DNA of 8,023 nt from Gemmatimonadota bacterium (GTDB taxonomy: Bacteria > Gemmatimonadota > Gemmatimonadetes > Gemmatimonadales > Gemmatimonadaceae): assembly GCA_028287225.1 (NCBI GenBank), contig JAQBPZ010000124.1, positions 1 to 8,023 of the forward strand, read 5' to 3'. The notes beneath the pieces are model-generated. The model searched no databases. It was not told the DNA's origin and worked only from the letters and a program-made list of their open reading frames with translations. Positions 1 through 6,544 of this stretch are shown here, one piece after another. Position 1 is the stretch's first letter, and every line of letters starts with the position of its first letter. The position numbers and the translations under genes are program-made.

Positions 1-3
1 TAA

Positions 4-52
4 AACGAGTAACGAATAACGAGAACTGAAAAACGAGTAACGAGTAACGAGT
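4..52. repeat. Degenerate heptamer tandem array, left arm
   Basis: Seven consecutive 7-base units occupy this stretch. Four are exactly AACGAGT (4-10, 32-38, 39-45, 46-52), two are one- or two-base variants (11-17, 18-24) and one is strongly degenerate (25-31). The array is A-rich in an otherwise very GC-rich window and has no coding potential. A related array (205-232) lies in inverted orientation on the other side of the palindrome at 58-203, so the two look like terminal arms of one element. The array may continue to the left of the window. Confidence 0.85.
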
Positions 53-57
53 GAGTC

Positions 58-203
58 GAGGAGCGTCCCGAGCGGTGGTGTCACCCCGCAGCGAAGCGGT
101 CGGGGCATGCTCTCCCGTGCTGGGGGCGGGCCACGAGCACGGGATGGAAGATCCCGACACTCGCTTCGCTCCTGCGGGATGACAGCCGCCCGGGACGCTC
201 CTC
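58..203. repeat. Long multi-segment palindromic intergenic repeat
   Basis: The two halves are complementary in nested blocks: 58-70 with 191-203 (13 of 13), 72-75 with 186-189 (4 of 4), 79-90 with 173-184 (11 of 12), 91-98 with 162-169 (8 of 8), 99-104 with 153-158 (6 of 6), and an apical hairpin 114-121 with 136-143 (8 of 8). That gives about 50 base pairs in one extended hairpin or cruciform. The core contains GCGAAGCG and its complement, preceded by GTCAYCCCGCA. From memory, similar GTCATCC...GCGAAGCGA strings recur between genes in many bacterial genomes. It lies just downstream of the lipoprotein gene and could end its transcript, but no T-tract follows the stem. Alternatives are a non-autonomous (MITE-like) element or a REP/BIME-like unit. 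No ORF in it looks real. Confidence 0.8.
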
Positions 204-204
204 T

Positions 205-232
205 TACTCGGTACTCGGTACTCGGTACTCGT
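205..232. repeat. Heptamer tandem array, right arm (inverted)
   Basis: Three exact copies of TACTCGG (205-211, 212-218, 219-225) and one variant TACTCGT (226-232) lie in tandem. Read on the minus strand the unit is CCGAGTA, which differs by one base from ACGAGTA, a phase of the left-arm unit. The arms are therefore inverted relative to each other around the palindrome. The array starts 7 bases downstream of the lipoprotein stop codon, so it would sit in that gene's 3' untranslated region. Confidence 0.85.
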
Positions 233-239
233 TGTTCCG

Positions 240-833
240 TTACTTCCCCTGCACCTGGTGCAGGTGCTGCAGCTGCGCCTTGTGCGCGTTCAGGAACGCG
301 GCGTTGGGGCCAAGGGTGGGGGTCGGCGGCGCGGCCTTGGGATTGCCCATGAAGCGCTCGGCCTGCGCGATGGCGATGGCGGCCACGAAGTAGTCGCGCA
401 CGGAGAGCCCCGCCGCCGTGATGGCGCCCGAGACGACCGGGTTGTTCTCGAGGTGCACGCGGCCCGCGTTGTTCGCCGAGACCGCCGTGCCGCTGCCGTT
501 GTCGGTGATCTGCTGGTCCAGGAAGGCCGCGGTCGCCGGGTCGCGCTTGCGGATCGCGGCGAGGCTGTCGGTGGCCGCGATGAACTTCGTGAAGTTGTCC
601 TCGGTGAGCTTGTACTCCGTGGCGCGCGTCACGGACTTGGCATCGGTCGGCGTGACGGCCACGACGCCGCCGGCCGCCGGCGTGGCGCCGAGCGGGTTGC
701 CGGTGTCGGCGGTGCTGGCCACCGCGGCGATCTCCTTCGATCCCTTCGGGGTGCCAGCCGAGTCGCCCTTGCTGCAGGCGGCGAGAAGCGTGGCGACGAT
801 CGCCAGCGCCGTGATCGAACGGGAATGTGACAT
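240..833 (-). CDS. Putative lipoprotein of unknown function
   Basis: This encodes a 197-residue protein with a lipoprotein signal peptide: a short N-region with Arg5, a hydrophobic core at about residues 7-17, and an L-A-A-C lipobox with Cys20 as the predicted acylated residue. A low-complexity Ala/Gly/Thr/Pro linker (about 21-72) follows, then a predicted mostly helical domain (about 74-197), so the mature protein would be tethered to a membrane by a flexible stalk. The ATG at 833 was chosen over a longer reading frame starting at 935 because it places the signal peptide at the N terminus and has GGAG five bases upstream; the extra 34 residues of the longer form are Arg/Pro-rich and would bury the signal. 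I do not recognise the mature domain and assign no function. The gene is divergent from the acylase gene and is followed by the palindromic repeat. That it is a lipoprotein is well supported. Confidence 0.85.
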   Translation of the reverse strand: MSHSRSITALAIVATLLAACSKGDSAGTPKGSKEIAAVASTADTGNPLGATPAAGGVVAVTPTDAKSVTRATEYKLTEDNFTKFIAATDSLAAIRKRDPATAAFLDQQITDNGSGTAVSANNAGRVHLENNPVVSGAITAAGLSVRDYFVAAIAIAQAERFMGNPKAAPPTPTLGPNAAFLNAHKAQLQHLHQVQGK

Positions 834-838
834 GCTTG

Positions 839-842
839 CTCC
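839..842 (-). promoter_or_regulatory. Shine-Dalgarno of the lipoprotein gene
   Basis: On the minus strand GGAG lies five bases before the ATG at 833. This site decides the start codon in favour of the shorter, signal-peptide-bearing form. Confidence 0.7.
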
Positions 843-930
843 GGTAGGGTTCGGCGCGCCGAGTCGCACGGGGCGTGCCGCGGGCGGCGGACGGAAGCGG
901 GCACTGCGCGGGGCCGCCCCTGCCGACGGC

Positions 931-959
931 CTCACGGAAAGCGATGCCGCCGGTTATCT
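931..959 (+). promoter_or_regulatory. Weak candidate promoter in the divergent gap before the acylase gene
   Basis: The 171-base gap at 834-1004 separates divergent genes and should hold control signals for both. The best -10-like hexamer on the plus strand is TTATCT at 954-959. The hexamer 17 bases upstream of it, CTCACG at 931-936, is a poor -35 match (3 of 6). I see no convincing promoter for the minus-strand gene and no clear operator here. Confidence 0.2.
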
Positions 960-1004
960 CAGCTGCGCATCCCGCTCGTCGCCCGTTCCTCCCGCCTGGC
1001 ATCC

Positions 1005-3497
1005 ATGCGCCGTCTCGTCGTCCCGGTCATCGTTCTCGTCGCCGTGCTGCTGCTGGGCGCGCGCCGACTCGGCCCGCTGCCGGCCCTGGGAGCGTTCCTG
1101 GAGCCGGCGCACGGCGTGTGGGCGCTGGCGCGCGGATCGGGCACGGCGAGCGACGCCGCGGCCGAGGTGTCCGGGCTGGGCGACACCGTGCGCGTGGTGT
1201 ATGACGACCGCGCGGTACCGCACGTGTTCGCGGCGAACGAGCTGGACGCGTATCGCGCGCTGGGATACGTGGTCGCGCGGGACCGGCTGTTCCAGCTCTA
1301 CCTCCAGACGATGGCGGCGACCGGCCGCCTGACCGAGATCGCGGGGGCGCAGGCGCTGCCGCTGGACCGCGAGATGCGCCGACTGGGGCTGCCGCGCGCC
1401 GCGGAACGGAAGGTCGCGGCGGCCCAGGCCGATGGACCGGTCATGCGCATCGCCGCGGCGTACGCGGAGGGGGTGAACGCGTACGTGGATGCGATGCCAC
1501 GCGCGGCGCTCCCGCTCGAGTTCCGGCTGCTCGGCGTGACGCCGCCCCGCTGGCGGCCCATCGACAGCTACCACCTGCTCAATCGCATGGGATGGACGCT
1601 CGCGTCGATCTCCCTGGAGCACGACCGCGCCCGGGCGGCGGCGCTGGTGGGCGACAGCGCGGCCGCGGCACTGTTCCCCGACGCCACACCCATCCAGGAG
1701 CCGAGCCAGCCGAATGGCGCGCACCAGGCGCGCGTGGACCGCCGGCGGCTTCCGCCGCCCGGCACGCCCGACAGCACGGCCCTCGTCACGGCGCAGGCGC
1801 TGGAGGCCTTCGCGCCCGAGCGACTGCTCGCCGATGCGGCGCGCGACGACGAGCCGCGCAGCATGGCGAGCAACAACTGGGCGGTGTCGCCGCGCCGAAC
1901 GGCGGCCGGCCACGCGCTGCTCGCGGGCGATCCGCACCTGGACCTGACGCTGCCCTCCATCTGGTACGAGGCTCACCTCGTGGTGCCCTCGACGCTCGAT
2001 GCCTACGGCGTGACGATTCCCGGCGCGCCGGCCATCGTGATCGGGTTCAACCGCGACGTCGCCTGGACCTTCACCAACACCGGCGCGGACGTGATGGACC
2101 TGTACGCCGAACAGGTGGACGACGTGCGCCATCCGGCGCGCTACATGCTCGATGGCGCGTGGCGTCCACTGGAACGGCGCGTGGAGGCGTATCGCGGACG
2201 CGGCGGGGAGGTGCTCGCGACCGACACGGTGTACTACACGCACCGCGGGCCGATGCGGCTGGCGCGCGGCCGATGGCTCTCCATGCGATGGACGGTGCTG
2301 GAGGGCGGGCGCGAGCTCGCGGGGTTCGCCGACGGCATGCGTGCGCGCAGCGCCGAGGAGTTCCAGCGCGTGATGTCGGCGTCGTACGAGGCGCCAGCGC
2401 AGAACATGCTGGCCGCCGACCGGGGCGGGCACATCGCGATCCGCTCCACGGGCCGCTTCCCGATTCGCGCGGGTGACGGCGACGGCGCGCGGATTCGCGA
2501 CGGACGGCTCTCCGCGAGCGACTGGCGCGGCGCGCTGGCGGTGCCGGACTACCCACAGGCGGCCGACCCCGCGCAGGGCTATCTCGCGTCGGCCAATCAG
2601 CAGCCGGTGGATCCGGCGACGACGCGCCAGTGGTGGGGTGGCAGCTACGACCCATGGCGCGCGATGCGCATCAACACGCTGCTGCGCGCCGATTCGTCGG
2701 TCACGCCGGATGCGATGCGCCGCTACCAGACGGATCGTGGCAGCGCACGCGCGGACCTGTTCGCGCCGTACTTCGTGGAGGCGGCGCGGCGGGTGCTCGC
2801 GCGTCGCGAGCCCGGAGCGAGCGACGCGCTGGCGAACGGCGCGAAGGTGCTCGCCGGGTGGAACCGCCGCTACGAGCGCGGCGACCGGCATGCCGTGGTG
2901 TTCGAGGCGGCGATGCGGCTGCTGGCGGCTCGCACCTGGGACGAGCTGCGCGGCGCGGATGGCGCGCGCGTGACGCCGCCGAGTGCCGTGCTCGCCGCGC
3001 TGCTCGCGGATTCGTCGAGCGTGTGGTGGGACGACCGCACGACGCCCGCGCTGGAGCGGCGCGACGACATCCTCGCCTCGAGCCTGGAGGATGCCTTCAC
3101 GGAGAGCGTGCGGGCGCACGGCGCGCCGGACTCCGAAGGCTGGCGGTGGGACCACGTGCAACACGCCGCCGCGAAGCACGTGCTGCAGCTGCCCGCGCTG
3201 TCCGCGCTCGACCTTCCCCCGAACGGCGGTCCGGAGACGCTGAGCCCCACGGCGGGAAGCGGCGTGCACGGCGCGAGCTGGCGCATGGTCGTGGAGCTCG
3301 GTCCCCAGGTGCGCGCGTGGGTCACGTATCCCGGCGGCCAGTCGGGCGATCCCGCGAGCGCGCGCTATCGCGATCACCTGCCCACCTGGACCGCCGGCGA
3401 GCTGGAGCCCGCGCGCGTCCCCGCCACGGCACGTTCGCTGGACGCGGCGCAGCGGTCGGGCAGCCTCCTGCTCTCGCCCGCGCGGAGGCCGCGATGA
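1005..3497 (+). CDS. Penicillin acylase family (S45) Ntn hydrolase, secreted or membrane-anchored
   Basis: This encodes an 830-residue precursor of the penicillin amidase family, which hydrolyses amide bonds (beta-lactam side chains, acyl-homoserine lactones, other N-acyl compounds). Residues 4-18 form a hydrophobic signal or anchor. The alpha-subunit region (about 55-250) has the family pattern around V-P-H (71-73) and G-Y-V-V-A-R-D-R-L-F-Q. The self-cleavage site and nucleophile are Ala288/Ser289 in S-N-N-W. Counted from Ser289 as beta-1, His311 is beta-23, and Asn531, in S-A-N-Q-Q-P, is beta-243, close to the catalytic Asn beta-241 of E. coli penicillin G acylase. The C-terminal family motif G-G-Q-S-G-D-P is also present. 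A region before Ser289 (about 255-288) is probably the excised spacer. The start at 1005 has only a weak ribosome-binding site, but it puts the hydrophobic segment at the N terminus. The stop overlaps the next gene. Family assignment is sure; the substrate is unknown. Confidence 0.95.
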   Translation: MRRLVVPVIVLVAVLLLGARRLGPLPALGAFLEPAHGVWALARGSGTASDAAAEVSGLGDTVRVVYDDRAVPHVFAANELDAYRALGYVVARDRLFQLYLQTMAATGRLTEIAGAQALPLDREMRRLGLPRAAERKVAAAQADGPVMRIAAAYAEGVNAYVDAMPRAALPLEFRLLGVTPPRWRPIDSYHLLNRMGWTLASISLEHDRARAAALVGDSAAAALFPDATPIQEPSQPNGAHQARVDRRRLPPPGTPDSTALVTAQALEAFAPERLLADAARDDEPRSMASNNWAVSPRRTAAGHALLAGDPHLDLTLPSIWYEAHLVVPSTLDAYGVTIPGAPAIVIGFNRDVAWTFTNTGADVMDLYAEQVDDVRHPARYMLDGAWRPLERRVEAYRGRGGEVLATDTVYYTHRGPMRLARGRWLSMRWTVLEGGRELAGFADGMRARSAEEFQRVMSASYEAPAQNMLAADRGGHIAIRSTGRFPIRAGDGDGARIRDGRLSASDWRGALAVPDYPQAADPAQGYLASANQQPVDPATTRQWWGGSYDPWRAMRINTLLRADSSVTPDAMRRYQTDRGSARADLFAPYFVEAARRVLARREPGASDALANGAKVLAGWNRRYERGDRHAVVFEAAMRLLAARTWDELRGADGARVTPPSAVLAALLADSSSVWWDDRTTPALERRDDILASSLEDAFTESVRAHGAPDSEGWRWDHVQHAAAKHVLQLPALSALDLPPNGGPETLSPTAGSGVHGASWRMVVELGPQVRAWVTYPGGQSGDPASARYRDHLPTWTAGELEPARVPATARSLDAAQRSGSLLLSPARRPR
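3484..3488 (+). promoter_or_regulatory. Strong Shine-Dalgarno inside the acylase 3' end
   Basis: GGAGG lies within the last codons of the acylase gene, five bases before the ATG at 3494. Together with the ATGA stop/start overlap it supports translational coupling and fixes the start of the small membrane-protein gene. Confidence 0.8.
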
Positions 3498-3925
3498 CCG
3501 CGGTGCCGGTGCTCGCGCTCGCAGTCGTCCTTGCACTGGCGACGTGGGGCGCGGGATGGTGGGGGGTGCTCGTCGTCGCCCTGATTGCCGGTACCCTCTG
3601 GCGACGGACGCACGGCGCGCGGTGGTGCGCGCTCGCGGCGGCACTGGGCTGGGCGCTGCTCCTCGCGGTCGACGCGGTGTCCGGCCGGTTCGGCACGTTG
3701 AGCCGCGGAGTGGGTGGGCTGATGCGGGTGCCACCGCTCGCGCTCGTCCTGGTCACGCTGCTCTTCGCGGCGGCCGCCGCATGGAGCGCCGCCGCCATCG
3801 GCGCGGAGGTGACACGCATGATCCGGAATCACCGACGTCGGGAAAGTGTTCCGGACACGAGCGCGATGCCACATGGCCGACTGCCGACTCCGCGCAACGC
3901 AGCAGACGTCATGGGCGACGTGTGA
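3494..3925 (+). CDS. Small four-helix membrane protein, translationally coupled to the acylase
   Basis: This encodes a 143-residue protein that I do not recognise by name. By eye it has four hydrophobic segments: about residues 3-17, 19-35, 43-60 and 79-103, with Arg/His-rich turns at 37-43 and a soluble, basic C-terminal tail of about 40 residues (from Arg108) that is probably cytosolic. The first two segments are separated by only one or two residues and could be a single broken helix. The ATG overlaps the acylase TGA by four bases (ATGA) and has GGAGG five bases upstream, so the two genes are almost certainly one operon made in fixed ratio. A membrane partner for the acylase (anchoring, export or immunity to its product) is possible but is inference only. 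The gene is clearly real; its function is open. Confidence 0.8.
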   Translation: MTAVPVLALAVVLALATWGAGWWGVLVVALIAGTLWRRTHGARWCALAAALGWALLLAVDAVSGRFGTLSRGVGGLMRVPPLALVLVTLLFAAAAAWSAAAIGAEVTRMIRNHRRRESVPDTSAMPHGRLPTPRNAADVMGDV

Positions 3926-4069
3926 AGCCGGCGTCGCGCAGCCTCGCAGGAGGATTCGCAGCGATCGCGCTCGCACCGGATTCATTGGAATTCGCGTACG
4001 ACGACGGCAACGGCACTCGCGGAGCAAGGACCGAAAGCGGAACGACGAACACTGCCGCGTGACTGTCGA

Positions 4070-4101
4070 CTCACTGCGCATCGCGTGAGGCGCCACGCGC
4101 C
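4070..4101 (+). terminator. Two adjacent small hairpins in the gap before tex
   Basis: The first hairpin (4070-4089) pairs CTCAC plus GCG with CGC plus GTGAG, with one bulged T and a CATC loop. The second (4089-4101) pairs GGCGC with GCGCC around a CAC loop. They share the G at 4089, so only one of them can form completely at a time. Neither is followed by a T-tract, so if they end the acylase operon transcript they would do so weakly or with a factor. Nothing else in 3926-4069 looks like a gene: an AGGAGGA at about 3950 is not followed by a start codon at a suitable distance. Confidence 0.3.
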
Positions 4102-4122
4102 GCGCCGCGCGAAGTCAAGGCG

Positions 4123-4149
4123 TTGCATGCGCGGTGGGACGCGTACAGT
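4123..4149 (+). promoter_or_regulatory. Possible promoter of tex
   Basis: TTGCAT (4123-4128) and TACAGT (4144-4149) resemble -35 and -10 hexamers of a housekeeping sigma factor. The spacer is 15 bases, shorter than the usual 16-18. Transcription would start near 4156 and leave a leader of roughly 67 bases before the ATG at 4223. This is the best match in the 297-base gap at 3926-4222, but it is weak. Confidence 0.3.
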
Positions 4150-4222
4150 TTCCGCCCCTCCTCCCGCCACACCGTGCGAGCGCCTGCCGCTCGCGCTCCG
4201 CGCCCTCCCCGAGCTGTATCCG

Positions 4223-6529
4223 ATGGAGCCGTCCACGCCCACATCCCTCGACTCGCTCGCGCCCATCGCGATCGCCGTCGCCATCGAGCTGTCCATCCCG
4301 GTGAAGCAGGTGGCGAGCACGCTCGCGCTGTTCGCCGAGGGCAACACCCTCCCGTTCGTCGCGCGCTATCGCAAGGAGGCCACCGGGGGGCTCGACGAAA
4401 CGCAGCTCCGCGCGATCCAGGACCGCTCCGAATACCTGCGCGAGCTCGGCGACCGCCGCGTGGCGATCCGCAAGTCCATCGACGAGCAGGGCAAGCTCAC
4501 CCCCGAGCTCGCCGCGCGGCTCGATGCCGTGACCACCAAGCAGGCGCTCGAGGACCTGTACCTTCCCTACAAGCCGAAGCGCCGCACGCGCGCCACCATC
4601 GCGAAGGAGCGCGGCCTGGAGCCGCTGGCCGACGCGCTGTGGAACGGCGACGTGGACGATGCAGGCGCGCTGGCCGCGGCCGCCGCGCACGTGGGCGGCG
4701 AGGTGCCGGGGGTGGACGAGGCGCTGGCCGGTGCGCGCGACATCCTGAGCGAGCGCGTTGCGGAGGACGCGGAGCATCGCGGCTGGGTCCGTGACCTGAC
4801 CCGCCGCAAGGGAAGCGTGTCGGCCAAGGCGGTGATCGGCAAGGAGAAGGAAGTCTCCAAGTTCCAGGACTACTACGACTTCGCGGAGCCCCTGCATTCC
4901 ATCCCGTCGCACCGGGTGCTCGCCATCCGGCGCGGCGAGGAGGAGGGCGTGCTCGCGTGGTCGGTGGCCGCGCCGGTGGAGGAGATCACCACTGGCCTGA
5001 CGGCGCGCGTCGTGGATGGGCGCCGCGCCGTCCACCAGCTTCAGCTCGTCGCCGCCGACGCGTACAAGCGGCTCCTCGCCTTTTCCATCGAGGTGGAGCT
5101 GCGACTGGAGCTCAAGACGCGCGCCGACGAGGAGGCCATCGTCATCTTCGGCCGCAACCTGGAGCAGCTGCTGCTGGCGGCGCCGGCGGGCGAGCGCATC
5201 GTCATCGGCCTGGATCCGGGCTTCCGGACCGGCGTGAAGGTGGCCGCGGTCTCGCGCACCGGTGCGGTGCTGCACACCGACGCGTGGATGCTGCACCAGC
5301 CCGACCGCTTCACCGCCTCGCTCCTCCGCCTGGTGACGTCGTCGGGTGCGGAGCTCATCGCCATCGGCAACGGCACGGCGTCGCGGGAGACGGAAGCACT
5401 CGTGCGCACGGTTCTCAGGGAGGCCGCGCTGGCCGCGCCGCCGCAGGTGGTCGTGGTGAGCGAGGCCGGCGCGTCGGTGTACTCGGCCTCCGAGCTCGCG
5501 GTGGCCGAGCTCCCCGGCCTGGACGTGTCGCTGCGTGGTGCTGTGTCCATCGCTCGCCGCCTGCAGGATCCGCTCGCCGAGCTCGTGAAGATCGACCCCA
5601 AGTCGATCGGCGTGGGCCAGTACCAGCACGACGTCAACCAGCCGCGCCTCAAGAAGCGGCTCGAGGACGTGGTGGTGTCCGCCGTGAACCGCGTCGGCGT
5701 GGAGGTGAACACGGCCTCGGTCGCGCTGCTCAGCTACGTGTCCGGCATCGGCCCCGGCCTTGCCGCCAACATCGTGGCCACCCGTGATGCACGCGGCGGC
5801 TTCGACTCCCGGAAGGCGCTGCTCGAGGTACCGCGGCTCGGCGCCAAGGCGTTCGAGCAGGCCGCGGGCTTCCTGCGGATCAGGGGATCCGCGCACCCAC
5901 TGGACGCGAGCGCCGTGCACCCGGAGCGCTACGCCCTGGTGGAGCGCATGGCGGCCGACCTCGGCATGACCCTGCCGGCGCTGCTCGCCGAGCCTGCACG
6001 GCTGGACGACCTGGCACTCGCGCGCTACGTCTCCGACGACGTGGGCCTGCCGACGCTGAAGGACATCGTGAGCGAGCTGCGAAAGCCCGGCCGCGACCCG
6101 CGCGCCGGCTTCGAGGCGCCCGCGTTCCGCGACGACCTCACCGAGCCCAAGGACCTGCGCGAGGGGATGGAGCTCGAGGGCGTGGTGACCAACATCGTGG
6201 CGTTCGGCGCCTTCGTGGACGTCGGCGTGCACCAGGACGGCCTCGTGCACGTGTCGCAGCTGTCCGACTCGTTCGTGAAGGACCCGAACCAGGCCGTCTC
6301 GGTGGGCCAGCGCGTGAAGGTGCGCGTGATGGGCGTGGACCTCCAGCGCAACCGGATCGCGCTGACCATGAAGAAGGCCGCGAGCACGGATGGCCGCCCG
6401 AAGGAGGATCGCGCGCCGGGCCGCGCGAGCGCGCCGCCGGCGCGTGGCAGCAACCGCACGCCGCCCCTGCCGAAGCCGTTCGCGCCGACGCCCGGCGCGG
6501 TGGCGCCGAACGGGATGCGCTTCAAGTAG
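4223..6529 (+). CDS. tex: Tex family RNA-binding transcription accessory protein
   Basis: This encodes a 768-residue protein, close to the 773 of E. coli Tex (YhgF). Tex is a cytoplasmic nucleic-acid-binding protein linked to transcription, structurally related to eukaryotic Spt6. Domains in order: the helical N-terminal region (about 10-190) with F-V-A-R-Y-R-K-E-A-T-G-G-L-D at 45-58; a YqgF/RNase-H-like domain (about 325-455) with G-L-D-P-G at 329-333 and E-A-G-A-S-V-Y at 414-420; the Tex signature D-P-K-S-I-G-V-G-Q-Y-Q-H-D at 458-470; a helix-hairpin-helix region (about 497-565) with G-I-G-P-G at 508-512; and an S1 RNA-binding domain (about 645-718). A basic Pro/Ala/Arg-rich tail (719-768) looks disordered. 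The ATG at 4223 was chosen because Tex homology starts there; longer in-frame starts at 4085 or 4127 add Arg/Pro-rich residues unlike Tex. The ribosome-binding site is weak. Identification is secure. Confidence 0.97.
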   Translation: MEPSTPTSLDSLAPIAIAVAIELSIPVKQVASTLALFAEGNTLPFVARYRKEATGGLDETQLRAIQDRSEYLRELGDRRVAIRKSIDEQGKLTPELAARLDAVTTKQALEDLYLPYKPKRRTRATIAKERGLEPLADALWNGDVDDAGALAAAAAHVGGEVPGVDEALAGARDILSERVAEDAEHRGWVRDLTRRKGSVSAKAVIGKEKEVSKFQDYYDFAEPLHSIPSHRVLAIRRGEEEGVLAWSVAAPVEEITTGLTARVVDGRRAVHQLQLVAADAYKRLLAFSIEVELRLELKTRADEEAIVIFGRNLEQLLLAAPAGERIVIGLDPGFRTGVKVAAVSRTGAVLHTDAWMLHQPDRFTASLLRLVTSSGAELIAIGNGTASRETEALVRTVLREAALAAPPQVVVVSEAGASVYSASELAVAELPGLDVSLRGAVSIARRLQDPLAELVKIDPKSIGVGQYQHDVNQPRLKKRLEDVVVSAVNRVGVEVNTASVALLSYVSGIGPGLAANIVATRDARGGFDSRKALLEVPRLGAKAFEQAAGFLRIRGSAHPLDASAVHPERYALVERMAADLGMTLPALLAEPARLDDLALARYVSDDVGLPTLKDIVSELRKPGRDPRAGFEAPAFRDDLTEPKDLREGMELEGVVTNIVAFGAFVDVGVHQDGLVHVSQLSDSFVKDPNQAVSVGQRVKVRVMGVDLQRNRIALTMKKAASTDGRPKEDRAPGRASAPPARGSNRTPPLPKPFAPTPGAVAPNGMRFK

Positions 6530-6544
6530 GAGGGTGGTGCGGGG

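Noticed and set aside
4..232. A CRISPR array
   Set aside because: The repeated units are only seven bases and are contiguous, with no spacers and no cas genes nearby.
107..352. An 81-codon frame through the repeat at the left end
   Set aside because: It consists of palindrome and heptamer repeats read as protein (including Y-S-V-L-G-T-R-C-S-V) and runs antisense into the lipoprotein gene.
418..1332. A 304-codon plus-strand frame across the lipoprotein gene and the start of the acylase gene
   Set aside because: It is antisense to the lipoprotein and out of frame with the acylase; the product is low complexity and has no start signal.
954..3734. A 926-codon open frame on the minus strand, opposite the acylase gene
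   Set aside because: It is exactly the kind of antisense frame that high third-position GC creates. The product is a monotonous Arg/His/Ala-rich chain with no domain, while the plus strand carries a complete S45 acylase with catalytic residues.
3846..4088. A possible 80-residue basic protein between the membrane-protein gene and tex
   Set aside because: It overlaps the end of the membrane-protein gene in another frame, lacks a ribosome-binding site, and has an Arg-rich composition typical of spurious frames in GC-rich DNA.
4115..6250. A 711-codon open frame on the minus strand, opposite tex
   Set aside because: It is a shadow of tex: His/Arg/Gly-rich, no recognisable fold, and entirely antisense to a well-conserved gene.
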